From assembly GCA_014654775.1 (NCBI GenBank), contig JACVZW010000007.1, positions 124,001 to 188,000 of the forward strand: a stretch of 64,000 bases of DNA, in the 5' to 3' direction. This DNA is from Paracoccaceae bacterium (GTDB taxonomy: Bacteria; Pseudomonadota; Alphaproteobacteria; Rhodobacterales; Rhodobacteraceae). The position numbers and the translations under genes were made by a program. This document shows, one piece after another, positions 36,095 through 45,641 of this stretch (position 1 is the first letter of the stretch; every line of letters starts with the position of its first letter). The notes beneath the pieces were generated by a model. The model made no database searches and was not told the origin of the DNA. It saw only the letters and a program-made list of their open reading frames with translations.

Positions 36095-36135
36095 GGTGGG
36101 TGGTTCCGCGCCGCTTCGGCGCGGGTTCACCCACC
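36095..36135. repeat. GGTGGGTG...CACCCACC compound hairpin
   Basis: Two nested perfect stems, GGTGGGTG/CACCCACC outside and CCGCGCCG/CGGCGCGG inside, are joined by symmetric GTT bulges with a CTT loop. It lies between the soxB start and the glutamate dehydrogenase stop (both minus strand), so it may terminate the latter. Confidence 0.7.
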
Positions 36136-36155
36136 GCCCGTGCCGGAGTGCCTGA

Positions 36156-37586
36156 TCAAAGCCCCTTCGACCGGTAGGTCTGCGCCACGCGCCCGATGGA
36201 CACGATATAGGCCGCCGTGCGCAGGTCATCGACATCGCCGCGGCCGTGCCAAACCTCGCGCATCGCGGCATAGGCGCCACGCATTGTGTCATCGAGGCCC
36301 GAGCGGACCAGTTCCAACTCGCCCGCCCCGCGCAGGTAATTCTCCTTGAAGCCCGCGCTGAGAGTCCATCCTAGCCCGCGATCGGCCGAAAGCCGTTCCA
36401 ACTCGTTCACCAGCAATTCGTGGCGGTATTCCTCGGCCCGGCGCTGCATCCGGCCAAAGCGGATATGCGACAGGTTCTTGACCCATTCGAAATAGCTGAC
36501 GGTCACGCCGCCCGCATTGGCATACATGTCGGGGATGATGACCGCGCCCTTCTGGCGCAGGATCTCATCCGCGCCAAAGGTGATGGGGCCATTGGCCGCC
36601 TCGATGATCAGGGGGGCCGAGATGAGGGCCGCATTGCCCTGATGGATCACGCCTTCCATCGCGGCGGGGATCAGGATGTCGCAGTCCTTTTCCAGAACCT
36701 TCGCCCCCTCGGCCACGTATTCGGCCCCCGGATAGCCTTTCAGCCCGCCCGTCGCGACCATGTGCGCGCGCACGGCCTCCACCTCCAGCCCAGCGTCGCT
36801 GATCAGCGCGCCGTCGCGTTCGATGATGGCGGTGATGATCACCCCATCCTCTTCCGACAGGAACTTGGCGGCATGATAGCCCACATTGCCAAGGCCCTGC
36901 ACCACGGCGCGCTTGCCCTCCAGCCCGCCGGAGAGGCCCGCCTTGGCGGTATCCTCGGGGTGGCGGAAGAATTCGCGCAGGGCGAACTGCACGCCCCGCC
37001 CCGTCGCCTCCACCCGCCCCTGTATCCCCCCGGCATGGGGCGGCTTGCCGGTGACGCAGGCTTTGGCGTTGATGTCGGTGGTGTTCATCCGTGCGTATTG
37101 GTCCGCGATCCACGCCATTTCGCGTTCGCCCGTGCCCATGTCGGGGGCGGGCACGTTCTGCGCCGGGTGGATCAGGTCGCGCTTGATCAACTCATAGGCG
37201 AAGCGGCGGGTGATCTGTTCCAGCTCATGTTCGTCCCACTGGCGGGGATCGATGCAAAGGCCCCCCTTCGATCCGCCGAAGGGCGTTTCAACCAGCGCGC
37301 ATTTGTAGGTCATCAGCGCCGCCAGCGCTTCCACCTCATCCTGGCTGACCGACAGCGCATAGCGGATGCCGCCCTTCACCGGTTCCATATGTTCGGAATG
37401 CACGGAGCGATACCCTGTGAAGGTCTCGATCTTCCCTCGCAGCCGCACGCCGAAGCGGACGGTATAGGTGGAGTTGCAGACGCGGATCTTGTTCTCAAGC
37501 CCCGGCGAAAGATCCATCAGCCGCACCGCGCGGTTGAACATCAGATCGACGGAATCGCGAAAGCTCGGCTCGCCGGCGTGTTTCAT
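36156..37586 (-). CDS. Glutamate dehydrogenase (Glu/Leu/Phe/Val family)
   Basis: A 476-residue NAD(P)-dependent dehydrogenase. The substrate lysine region is ETPFGGSKGGLCIDP, followed by NVPAPDMGTGEREMAW and a Rossmann motif VVQGLGNVGYHAA. It interconverts glutamate and 2-oxoglutarate plus ammonia; coenzyme preference is uncertain. ATG 37586 has a near-perfect AGGAGG 5 bases upstream and was chosen over ATG 37628. It stands just upstream of the sox operon, consistent with amine nitrogen handling, but a hairpin separates them. Confidence 0.92.
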   Translation of the reverse strand: MKHAGEPSFRDSVDLMFNRAVRLMDLSPGLENKIRVCNSTYTVRFGVRLRGKIETFTGYRSVHSEHMEPVKGGIRYALSVSQDEVEALAALMTYKCALVETPFGGSKGGLCIDPRQWDEHELEQITRRFAYELIKRDLIHPAQNVPAPDMGTGEREMAWIADQYARMNTTDINAKACVTGKPPHAGGIQGRVEATGRGVQFALREFFRHPEDTAKAGLSGGLEGKRAVVQGLGNVGYHAAKFLSEEDGVIITAIIERDGALISDAGLEVEAVRAHMVATGGLKGYPGAEYVAEGAKVLEKDCDILIPAAMEGVIHQGNAALISAPLIIEAANGPITFGADEILRQKGAVIIPDMYANAGGVTVSYFEWVKNLSHIRFGRMQRRAEEYRHELLVNELERLSADRGLGWTLSAGFKENYLRGAGELELVRSGLDDTMRGAYAAMREVWHGRGDVDDLRTAAYIVSIGRVAQTYRSKGL

Positions 37587-37817
37587 CTCATCCTCCTCGG
37601 AGGCGGCTGGACTGTCCGCCGCCATCACCCCGCAGTCTAAGACGGTTATGAAAACGGCATGTTAAGTTTCACGGGGTCGGGTGATTGCGGGCAGCCCGGC
37701 CCGGCCGGGCGCGGCATGGCCCCGGATTCACCTAATTCTTTCCTTTTCCTGACAAGATTCGGGGGTAGTTCGCACAACGGTAACGAGTGCGGGCCTAAGG
37801 GCCCAAGGGTGCATGTC

Positions 37818-39596
37818 ATGAGTGAAGGTCACGTCCATGCGCAGGGCGACTGCCTGCGCGAATCGGATCGCCCGGCCCACCCGGCCGCGCCGCCGCGCCC
37901 GATCGGTCACCGCGCAGCCCCATCGAAACGTCGCTGCGCCCTCGGTCGGTTCCGCCGCGACGAACAGGGATCGTTGATCGTTTTCGGCCTGTTTCTTATG
38001 GCCACAGCGATTTTGATCATCGGCATGGCCGTCGACCTCATGCGGGTCGAGAATAGGCGGGCCAAGCTCTCCTACACGCTGGACCGCTGCACGCTGAGCG
38101 CCGCGTCGCTGCGCCAGACGCTGGACCCCGAAACGGTGCTGCGCGACTGCATGGCGCGTGAGGATCTGCTGCAATACCTGACCAAGGTCGAGGTCACCAG
38201 CAACAGCACCGAACGCGTCGTCAGCGCCGCGGGCCTGATCCCAGTCGACACCTTCTTCATGCATATGATGGACATCGACACCATCCGCGTCGGCGCGCAG
38301 TCTCGGGCAGAACAGCGCGGCAACCGCTTTGAGATCGTGCTTGCGCTGGATGTGTCAGGGTCGATGAACAGCCGACAGCGTATCCAAGGCCTGCGGGTTG
38401 CCGCGAAAAACTTCGTGGACCGGGTGCTCGCCGAAAGCGGCGGCATGATCTCGATCGCGATCGTGCCCTATGCTGCGCAGGTCAACCTGCCTCCGGCGCT
38501 GGCCGAACAGTACAACATCACCCACAGGTCCGGGCTTGGCGTCACCGCCAACGGGGACATGCGTCGGGTAAACTGCGTGGATTTCCCGACCGAGGTTTAT
38601 GACCAGACCAGCCTGCCGCCAACCATGCCGATCCCCGCATCGGGCTGGGCGGAACTGACCCTGCGGCTCTCCTTCCCCACCAACCACCTTGACCAACACC
38701 GTCTGCCGTTGGGGGCGTTTGTCGATTGCCCGCCCTCGACGACCAATCTGGTGCGCCTGCCCGATACCGATCCGGCGGCGCTGAACGCCTATATCGACCA
38801 GCTTGCTGCCAACGGGGGCACCGCCATCAACACCGGCATGAAATGGGCGGTCGCGCTGCTGGACCCGCAGACACGGCCCGTGATCGACACCTTTATCGAG
38901 CGGGGCGACGTGCCGCAAAGCGTTCGTGGGACGCCCGTCGACTTTTCCGATCCGGTCACGACCAAGGTCATCATCCTGATGACGGATGGCAGGAACGAGG
39001 GGGACATCCGGCTGAACGATCCCTATCGTGCCGGGCCGTCGCCCATCTTCCGCGGCACGGATGGCAATTTCTCGATTCACCTGCCGACCGGGCGCCCTGC
39101 TGCTGCGGGCAGCAACCAATACTGGGTGCCGCATCTGCCCGGGAACCCGGCCACCCCGGAGAACGAGGGCGAATGGCGCCCGACCTCCTGGGGCGGAACC
39201 GCGCCGGAGGGGACCCGTCTGACATGGGCCGAGGTTTGGCAGCATTCCACGGCCAGTTGGGTCGCGTGGCATCTCTACGCGCGCGCCCTGTCCCCACTGC
39301 GTGACGAGCGTCTGGCCATCTTCAACACTTGGCGGGCGAATTTCATCACCCAGCGCGGAAGCGGCACCAACGTGCCCTTCAAGGACGATGAATTGCAGCG
39401 CATCTGTGCGGCGGCCAAGGCGCAGCGGGTGGTGATCTATGGCATCGCCTTCTCGGCCCCCGAACATGGGGAACGGATGATCCAGCAATGTTCAAGCGGC
39501 CCGGGCTTTAGCTTCCGGTCCGAGAACAATGCAGAGCTGAACGCCATCTTCCAATCCATCGCCCTGAACGTCAGCCAACTGCGCCTGACGAACTGA
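37818..39596 (+). CDS. TadG-like VWA-domain protein, copy 1
   Basis: A 592-residue protein. After an Arg-rich cytoplasmic tail, a membrane span (SLIVFGLFLMATAILIIGMAVDLMR, about 51-75) leads into a periplasmic region with a von Willebrand A domain whose MIDAS begins VLALDVSGSMNS. TadG-type proteins anchor or assemble Flp/Tad pili. It is a tandem paralogue of the gene at 40085, sharing RQTLDPETV, VPYxxQVNL, ATSWGG-like and SVAWHxYARAL blocks. The start at 37818 is uncertain; ATG 37659 is the longest option. Confidence 0.8.
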   Translation: MSEGHVHAQGDCLRESDRPAHPAAPPRPIGHRAAPSKRRCALGRFRRDEQGSLIVFGLFLMATAILIIGMAVDLMRVENRRAKLSYTLDRCTLSAASLRQTLDPETVLRDCMAREDLLQYLTKVEVTSNSTERVVSAAGLIPVDTFFMHMMDIDTIRVGAQSRAEQRGNRFEIVLALDVSGSMNSRQRIQGLRVAAKNFVDRVLAESGGMISIAIVPYAAQVNLPPALAEQYNITHRSGLGVTANGDMRRVNCVDFPTEVYDQTSLPPTMPIPASGWAELTLRLSFPTNHLDQHRLPLGAFVDCPPSTTNLVRLPDTDPAALNAYIDQLAANGGTAINTGMKWAVALLDPQTRPVIDTFIERGDVPQSVRGTPVDFSDPVTTKVIILMTDGRNEGDIRLNDPYRAGPSPIFRGTDGNFSIHLPTGRPAAAGSNQYWVPHLPGNPATPENEGEWRPTSWGGTAPEGTRLTWAEVWQHSTASWVAWHLYARALSPLRDERLAIFNTWRANFITQRGSGTNVPFKDDELQRICAAAKAQRVVIYGIAFSAPEHGERMIQQCSSGPGFSFRSENNAELNAIFQSIALNVSQLRLTN

Positions 39597-40084
39597 CACG
39601 CGGCCGCCTCGGCGCGGCCTGCCCCCCATCATGACCCCCTGCCCCGCCCTGCCCCGCAGGGGCGGGGCGCAGCCCGTTCAGCCCTAGGCAGGGCGCGCGC
39701 GGGGCTGCCCCATTGATGCCCAAAGAATGAATTAACCATTGTTACGCGGCGGAGCGGTTTCCGGCGCCGGCGGCTGCGCCGAATGTACGGGAACGGTGAC
39801 GAAAGCTATGATTTACCAACAAAGGAATGGGTTGCCACGCCACGACTGTCGGCGCGAATCACTTTTGGTCAGGTCGCGGCAAAGCCGCAAAGCACTGTCG
39901 TCGCCCCCCGGACAATTGCGGCAGAACCTCGCCGACCGTTTCCCTGCTTTTGCCGAATTCATTAATGTTTCCAGCTCAGACTTGCCCAAGGCGCCCGTCA
40001 CAGGCACCGTCCTTCGTCGGGGGCAACACGTTATGGCAGACCGGGAGTCCGGGCTGCGATCCATTTGGAATGGGACAGACCGTC
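39597..40084. other. 488-base gap between the TadG-like copies
   Basis: The first part holds a GC-rich hairpin GCCCCGCCC/GGGCGGGGC (about 39641-39670). Then comes an AT-richer stretch with TTAACCAT at 39732-39739 (a CtrA-type half-site). The rest has no convincing gene; the overlapping frames of 60-120 codons lack ribosome-binding sites and family features. The second TadG-like gene therefore probably has its own promoter. Confidence 0.5.
39732..39739 (+). promoter_or_regulatory. Candidate CtrA half-site TTAACCAT
   Basis: The exact TTAACCAT octamer bound by CtrA in alphaproteobacteria lies in the upstream gap of the second TadG-like gene. Only one half-site is visible and it is 346 bases from the start, so this is a candidate only. 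Confidence 0.35.
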
Positions 40085-41788
40085 ATGCCTAAGTTCGCTC
40101 TCCGGCTTTCCGGCCATCCGTTCCGCCGCTTCCTCATCCGCGAGGACGGCTCGCTTCTCGTGTTCGGATTGTTCCTCTTCGCCAGCTTCTTCCTGATGGG
40201 CGGCATCGCGGTCGACGTGATGCGCGCCGAGAATAAGCGCACCGCCATGTCGCAGGCGCTGGACCGCTGCGCCCTGAACGCCGCCGCCCTGCGCCAGACG
40301 CTGGACCCCGAAACGGTGGTCCGCGATTGCGTGGATCGGGTGGGCCTGCTGCCGCAACTCACCGATGTCAACGTCACCAACAGCGCCGGTCAGCGGTCGG
40401 TCGAAGCCATCGGCGACTACGAGTTGGAAACCTTCTTCATGGGCGCTTCGGGCGTCGAAGAGATCGAGCTGAACGCCCGCTCCGTCGCCGAACAGCGCGC
40501 CACGAACATCGAAATCGCCATGGTCCTCGACGTGTCGGGGTCGATGAACAGCAACAACCGCCTGAGCGGCCTGAAAACCGCCGCGCGGAACTTCGTCTCG
40601 ACGGTGCTGGCCAACAACACCAACAAGATCTCGATCACGATGGTGCCCTATAACGGGCAGGTGAACCTCGGCTCGGCCTTGGCGGCGAAGTACAATATCG
40701 CAAACCAGCACGGCCTTGCCGTGACGCCCAATGGCGATATGCGGCAGGTCCATTGCGTCGACATGCCGTCAAGCGTCTACAATAACACGGGGATTTCCCG
40801 CACCCTCCAGATGCAGGCGACGGGCTGGGCGGATGCCTTCTCGACCATGGCTTTCGAATACGGAAGCAACATGTCGGACTGGCCCACCACCTATTCCTCG
40901 ACCAGCCGTGCACCCAATGCGGCCAACGTCTGGTGCCCGCCGTCGAACGCCAACATCGTGCGCATGCCCGATGACAACATCACCAACCTGCACACCTACA
41001 TCAACAACCTGACGGCCATCGGGGCAACCTCGATCAACGCGGGGATGAAGTGGGGGGGCGCGCTGCTCGATCCGCAGGCGCGGTCGGTGATCAACGAATT
41101 CGAGGATGCAGGTATCGTCCCCGAAGAGTTCCGCGATCGCCCCTTCGACTATACCAAGCGCGATGCGCTGAAGATCATCCTGCTGCTGTCGGACGGCGAG
41201 AATTTCGGCGACGTGCGCATCAACGACAGCTATCGCACCGGCCTGTCGCCTATCTTCAAGGGCACGGACAACAACTATTCGATCCAGCACACCACCGGGC
41301 GGCCCACCGCCGCGGGCACCAACCAGTTCTGGGTTCCACACCGCAACAGCAACGCGGGCGAATGGCGCGCCACCTCTTGGGGCGGCAGCACCTCGACGCA
41401 GGGCACTCAGATGACGTGGCAGCAGGTCTGGCAGGAAATGCGCGTCTCCTACGTCGCCTGGCACTTCTATGCCCGCGCTCTGGGCACGAACTCCACCACC
41501 CGCAACAGCACCTATACAACGTGGTGGAACAACTTCCGCACCCAGCGCGGCGACAGCGCCTCGACCCCGGCAATGGATGCCGAACTGACCAGCATCTGCA
41601 ACCAGACCAAGCAGCAGGGCGTTCTGGTCTATTCCGTGGCCTTCTCGGCCCCCACGCGCGGCGTGACCGCCCTGCGCAGCTGCGCCTCGTCGGACGGGCA
41701 CTTCTTCCATTCGACCAACAACACAGCGCTGAACGCGGCCTTCCAGGCCATCGCCACCAACATCACGCAACTGAGGCTGGTGAACTAA
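40085..41788 (+). CDS. TadG-like VWA-domain protein, copy 2
   Basis: A 567-residue paralogue of the preceding gene. The membrane span is about 20-42 (LLVFGLFLFASFFLMGGIAVDVMR) and the MIDAS reads MVLDVSGSMNS at about 144. The domain ends with NITQLRLVN as in copy 1 (NVSQLRLTN). Like copy 1 it lacks the E+5 residue of pseudopilins. ATG 40085 was chosen by alignment with copy 1; the longer frame is unsupported. It overlaps none but is followed after one base by the TadE-like gene, suggesting an operon. Confidence 0.82.
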   Translation: MPKFALRLSGHPFRRFLIREDGSLLVFGLFLFASFFLMGGIAVDVMRAENKRTAMSQALDRCALNAAALRQTLDPETVVRDCVDRVGLLPQLTDVNVTNSAGQRSVEAIGDYELETFFMGASGVEEIELNARSVAEQRATNIEIAMVLDVSGSMNSNNRLSGLKTAARNFVSTVLANNTNKISITMVPYNGQVNLGSALAAKYNIANQHGLAVTPNGDMRQVHCVDMPSSVYNNTGISRTLQMQATGWADAFSTMAFEYGSNMSDWPTTYSSTSRAPNAANVWCPPSNANIVRMPDDNITNLHTYINNLTAIGATSINAGMKWGGALLDPQARSVINEFEDAGIVPEEFRDRPFDYTKRDALKIILLLSDGENFGDVRINDSYRTGLSPIFKGTDNNYSIQHTTGRPTAAGTNQFWVPHRNSNAGEWRATSWGGSTSTQGTQMTWQQVWQEMRVSYVAWHFYARALGTNSTTRNSTYTTWWNNFRTQRGDSASTPAMDAELTSICNQTKQQGVLVYSVAFSAPTRGVTALRSCASSDGHFFHSTNNTALNAAFQAIATNITQLRLVN

Positions 41789-41789
41789 G

Positions 41790-42323
41790 ATGGGTCTGTC
41801 ACGGCTGATCAAGCGCTTTCGGCGCGACGAGAGCGGCAATTCGACGATCGAATTCGTCATCCTCATGCCGCTGGTTTTCACGATCTTTGCCGCCGCGCTG
41901 GAAAGCGGGCTGATGATGGTCCGCTGGACCAGCATCGACCGCGCCTCGGATATGGTGATCCGGTCGCTGCGGCTGGGCCAGTACAACAACCCGGACGCGC
42001 TTCTTCTGCGTCAGGAAATCTGCGACCGCACCTTCATGATCGAGAACTGCTTCGAGAACACGGTCGTCGAGATCCGCGAGATCAACCGCGCCAACTTCCT
42101 GATGCCCGCCTTCGACGCGCCCTGCGTGACCCGCGACGGAACGATCATCCAGCCGGTGACCCAGATCACGCCGGGCCAGCAGAACGACCTGATGCTGATC
42201 CGCGTCTGCGTCACGGTGGATGCGCTCTTTGCCGGGTCCACCTTTGCCGTGCCCATCACCTATGACGCGCAGGGCGGCTATGCGATCTCGGTCGCCTCCG
42301 TCTACGTCAACGAACCGAGCTGA
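41790..42323 (+). CDS. TadE-like pseudopilin 1
   Basis: A 177-residue protein with a short basic leader, the GNSTIEFVIL processing site (Gly then Glu at +5, followed by Phe) and a hydrophobic stem to about residue 50, then a soluble domain. This is the TadE/TadF pseudopilin pattern cleaved by the TadV peptidase. It starts one base after the second TadG-like stop and is followed by another TadE-like gene. Two Cys pairs (CDR, CFEN, CVT) may form disulfides. Confidence 0.8.
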   Translation: MGLSRLIKRFRRDESGNSTIEFVILMPLVFTIFAAALESGLMMVRWTSIDRASDMVIRSLRLGQYNNPDALLLRQEICDRTFMIENCFENTVVEIREINRANFLMPAFDAPCVTRDGTIIQPVTQITPGQQNDLMLIRVCVTVDALFAGSTFAVPITYDAQGGYAISVASVYVNEPS

Positions 42324-42335
42324 GGGAGGCACGCG

Positions 42336-42899
42336 ATGACCCGATTGATCCGCCGCCTGTTCCGCCGCTTCGGCAACGGCACCTCCGGTTCGGTCAGCGT
42401 GGAGGCCGTGTTCGTCGTCCCGATGATGATGCTGGGCCTGTTCGGCTTCTACGCCTTTTGGGATGTCTACCGGACCCAGAACATGGTCCAGAAGGCGTCC
42501 TACGCCGTGGCCGACATGCTGTCGCGCGAGATGATCCCGGCGACCCTGCCCTTAATCGACGGGCTAGAGGACACGCTGGAATTCCTCATCCAGCGCGAGG
42601 CGCGCATCCGCGTCACCAGCGTGCGCCGCGTCTCGGACGGGCCAACCGGGACGACGGGCCTCGACGTGCTGTGGTCCTATTCGCCGGGCAACGTCATGCT
42701 GCCGCTGACCGACCAGACACTGATCCAGATCGAACCCGATATCCCGATGATGGCCGTCGGCTCCAACATGGTGATCTTCGAGGTGGTGGTGCCCTACACG
42801 GCCATGACCGACATGCTGGAGATCGACACCCTGAACGAGGTGGTGTCGATGCGCCCCCGCTTCCTACCCACGCTCTGCCTGCAGGGCACGATCTGCTGA
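42336..42899 (+). CDS. TadE-like pseudopilin 2
   Basis: A 187-residue protein with a basic leader, the site GSVSVEAVFVVPMMMLGLFGF (Gly, then Glu at +5) and a hydrophobic stem to about residue 48, followed by a soluble domain that ends in LCLQGTIC. It fits the TadE/TadF group. The gap to the upstream gene is 12 bases with a GAGGGAGG ribosome-binding site. It closes the small pilus-related operon. The main tad ATPase and secretin genes are not in the window. Confidence 0.78.
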   Translation: MTRLIRRLFRRFGNGTSGSVSVEAVFVVPMMMLGLFGFYAFWDVYRTQNMVQKASYAVADMLSREMIPATLPLIDGLEDTLEFLIQREARIRVTSVRRVSDGPTGTTGLDVLWSYSPGNVMLPLTDQTLIQIEPDIPMMAVGSNMVIFEVVVPYTAMTDMLEIDTLNEVVSMRPRFLPTLCLQGTIC

Positions 42900-42908
42900 T
42901 CCCGGCAG

Positions 42909-42931
42909 GGGGCCGCCCGGATGGCGGCCCC
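42909..42931 (+). terminator. GC hairpin after the TadE-like genes
   Basis: GGGGCCGCC (42909-42917) and GGCGGCCCC (42923-42931) flank CGGAT about 10 bases after the stop. There is no clear T-run. Confidence 0.5.
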
Positions 42932-43039
42932 GCCCGGCGGGCTGTGCACAAGGGCACGCTCACCCTGCATCGCCCCGCCTTGTCGTGACGGGCGCACAGG
43001 CCTAGCTTTCCGGTCGACGCCAGCCCGGAGCCAAGCCAG

Positions 43040-43951
43040 ATGTCCATTCGCCCCGTCGTTCAGGAAAACCGCGCCCAACCCACCTATGAAGGGGCGGGCG
43101 TGCATCTGCACCGCGCCTTTGGCTTCGGCGACCCCGAGCGGATGGATCCCTTCCTTCTCTTCGACGATTTCCGCAACGAAGACCCGCGCGACTATCTGCG
43201 CGGCTTCCCGTGGCATCCCCATCGCGGGATCGAAACGATCACCTATGTGCTCGCCGGTGCCGTGGAACATGGCGACAGCCTTGGCAATCACGGGCTGCTC
43301 AAGGGGGGCGACGTGCAATGGATGACCGCCGGATCGGGCATCCTGCATCAGGAAATGCCGCGCGGGAATGCCAAGGGGCAGATGCATGGCTTCCAGCTTT
43401 GGGCAAACCTGCCCTCGTCGCTGAAGATGACCGCGCCGCGCTATCAGGACGTGAAGGGCAAAGAAATCCCCGAGATCATGGATGATGACGGCACCGTGGT
43501 GAAAGTGATCGTCGGGTCGTTCTGGGGCAAGACCGGCCCGGTGGACGGCATCGCCGCCGATCCCCAGTATCTGGACATCTACGTTCCCCCGACCCGGAAG
43601 AAGACCTTCAAGGTCGATACCTATCGCCGCGCCTTCGCCTATGTCTTCGAAGGCAAAGGCAGCTTCCGCGACGCCGCCCCGCCCAAAGGCGTGCTGCTGG
43701 AGAAAGAGGTGCGCGGTCAGGAGGTGAACATCCGCGACATGTCGGGCGACCGCACGCTGATTCAGTTCGGCACGGGCGACGAGGTGACGGTGACGGCCGG
43801 TCCGGACGGCATCCGCTTCCTTCTGATCTCCGGCGCGCCGATACAGGAACCGGTGGCATGGCACGGTCCCATCGTAATGAACACGGATGCGGAAATCCGG
43901 CAGGCGATGGCCGAGTTGAAAAACGGCACCTTCATCCGCCCGGCGCATTGA
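43040..43951 (+). CDS. Pirin-family protein
   Basis: A 303-residue bicupin pirin. The N-terminal cupin has the metal-binding HPHRGIET, GDVQWMTAGSGILHQE and H.F motifs; the C-terminal Pirin_C domain follows about residue 170. Some bacterial pirins have quercetinase activity or bind partner enzymes; the role here is unknown. It is a single gene with its own ribosome-binding site. Confidence 0.9.
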   Translation: MSIRPVVQENRAQPTYEGAGVHLHRAFGFGDPERMDPFLLFDDFRNEDPRDYLRGFPWHPHRGIETITYVLAGAVEHGDSLGNHGLLKGGDVQWMTAGSGILHQEMPRGNAKGQMHGFQLWANLPSSLKMTAPRYQDVKGKEIPEIMDDDGTVVKVIVGSFWGKTGPVDGIAADPQYLDIYVPPTRKKTFKVDTYRRAFAYVFEGKGSFRDAAPPKGVLLEKEVRGQEVNIRDMSGDRTLIQFGTGDEVTVTAGPDGIRFLLISGAPIQEPVAWHGPIVMNTDAEIRQAMAELKNGTFIRPAH

Positions 43952-44025
43952 GGGGACACGAAGCGGCGTTCCCTTCCCCGGCCCGGGCGGCTAGGATGGC
44001 CGCGACACCGCCTCCGGAACCCCGC

Positions 44026-44271
44026 ATGATCCGCTTGCTCCCTGCCTTGTCGGCCCTGATCCTGATCGCGGGATGCAGCCAGCCCGGCTTTATCGAGACG
44101 CAGGGAGTCGGGGCCGCACCGCCTCTCCTGCCGCTGGAGCAGATACTGGCCACGGACAGCCCCCAGCTTGACGCCGAGGCCTCAGCGGCCCTCGCCGCAC
44201 GTGCCGCGGCGCTGCGCGACCGGGCGGGGCTGCCCCCCGGGCCGACGGGCAGCACGCAAACAGACGGCTAG
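44026..44271 (+). CDS. Small secreted lipoprotein
   Basis: An 81-residue protein with a type II signal peptide (MIRLLPALSALILIAGC; lipobox LIAGC, lipidated Cys17). The mature part is short, acidic and Ala/Leu-rich, with no recognised domain. ATG 44026 gives a proper signal; an upstream in-frame ATG at 43996 would add 10 residues. It sits between the pirin and hom. Function unknown. Confidence 0.6.
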   Translation: MIRLLPALSALILIAGCSQPGFIETQGVGAAPPLLPLEQILATDSPQLDAEASAALAARAAALRDRAGLPPGPTGSTQTDG

Positions 44272-44337
44272 CCTCGCGTTGCAAGGCCCGCGCCGACGGG
44301 ATAACAGGGCGGGGTCGCCCTGAAGATGGAGTCTCCC

Positions 44338-45633
44338 ATGCCCGCGCCCCTTCGCCTCGGTCTTGCCGGTCTGGGAACCGTGGGCATCGGCGTGGTCAAG
44401 ATCGTGCAGAAGCACGCCGACCTGATCGCCGCCCGGTCTGGCCGCCCGGTGACGATCACCGCCGTCTCGGCCCGCGATCGCGCAAAGAACCGCGATGCGG
44501 ACCTGTCGGGCTACGCTTGGGAGACGGACCCGGTCGCGCTGGCCAAGCGCGACGATGTGGATGTCTTCGTCGAGGTGATGGGCGGCCATGAAGGCGCGGC
44601 CCGCGCCGCGACCGAGGCCGCGATTGCCGCCGGCAAGGATGTGGTTACCGCCAACAAGGCGCTTCTCGCCCATCACGGACAGGCCTTGGCCGAGGCCGCC
44701 GAAGCCGCAGGCCGCGTGATCCGCTTCGAGGCCGCCGTGGCGGGCGGCATTCCTGTGATTAAGGCGCTGACCGAAGGGCTTGCCGCCAACCAGATGCGCC
44801 GAGTGATGGGCGTGATGAACGGCACCTGCAACTATATCCTGACGCGGATGCAGACTGCGGGCCTGCCCTATGAGACGGTCTTCGAAGAGGCCCGCCAACT
44901 GGGCTATCTGGAGGCCGACCCCAATCTCGACGTGGGCGGCATCGATGCGGGCCACAAGCTGTCGCTGCTCGCCGCCATCGCCTTCGGTACGAAGGTGAGC
45001 TTCGACAAGGTCGAGTTGGAAGGCATCGGCAATGTGTCCATCGAGGACATCCGCATGGCCGACGACATGGGCTATCATATCAAGCTGCTGGGCGTGGCCC
45101 AGATGACCGGGCGCGGGCTGGAACAGCGCATGACCCCCTGCCTCGTTCCGGCCGAAAGCCCGCTGGGCCAGTTGCAGGGCGGCACCAATATGGTGGTGCT
45201 GGAAGGCGACAGCGTCGGCCAGATCGTGCTGCGCGGCCCCGGCGCGGGCGAAGGCCCGACCGCCAGCGCCGTGATGGCCGATGTGATCGACATCGCACGC
45301 GGATTCCGGCTGTCGACCTTCGGGCGGCCAGCGGCCTCGCTCAGCGCGGCGATCCCGGCGCGCTCTGCCACCCCTGCGCCCTATTACTTGCGCATGACGC
45401 TTCTGGACAAACCCGGCGCGCTGGCCAAAGTCGCCACCTGCATCGGCGAGGCGGGCATCTCCATCGACCAGATGCGCCAGATCAATCAGCCGGGCGAGGC
45501 CGATGACAATGCCATCGTCCTGATCGTCACCCACAAGGCCGCTCCTGCCGATATCGTCCATGCCCTCGCCAGCTTTCCGGCAACCGGCGTGGTTGTGGGC
45601 AGCCCCGTCGCCATCCGCATCGAAGAGGTCTGA
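44338..45633 (+). CDS. hom: Homoserine dehydrogenase
   Basis: A 431-residue enzyme that reduces aspartate semialdehyde to homoserine on the threonine and methionine pathway. The N-terminal NAD(P) motif is LAGLGTVGIGVVKI, then the catalytic VMNGTCNYILTRM and EADPNLDVGGIDAGHK, and a C-terminal ACT domain (YYLRMTLLDKPGALAKVAT) probably senses threonine. ATG 44338 has GGAG 6 bases upstream; ATG 44326 would add 4 residues. A cluster of hairpins follows. Confidence 0.95.
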   Translation: MPAPLRLGLAGLGTVGIGVVKIVQKHADLIAARSGRPVTITAVSARDRAKNRDADLSGYAWETDPVALAKRDDVDVFVEVMGGHEGAARAATEAAIAAGKDVVTANKALLAHHGQALAEAAEAAGRVIRFEAAVAGGIPVIKALTEGLAANQMRRVMGVMNGTCNYILTRMQTAGLPYETVFEEARQLGYLEADPNLDVGGIDAGHKLSLLAAIAFGTKVSFDKVELEGIGNVSIEDIRMADDMGYHIKLLGVAQMTGRGLEQRMTPCLVPAESPLGQLQGGTNMVVLEGDSVGQIVLRGPGAGEGPTASAVMADVIDIARGFRLSTFGRPAASLSAAIPARSATPAPYYLRMTLLDKPGALAKVATCIGEAGISIDQMRQINQPGEADDNAIVLIVTHKAAPADIVHALASFPATGVVVGSPVAIRIEEV

Positions 45634-45641
45634 GCGAGGCC

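Noticed and set aside
39739-40092. 117-codon frame in the gap between TadG-like genes
   Set aside because: Overlaps the start of the second gene in another frame, low coding character, no ribosome-binding site.
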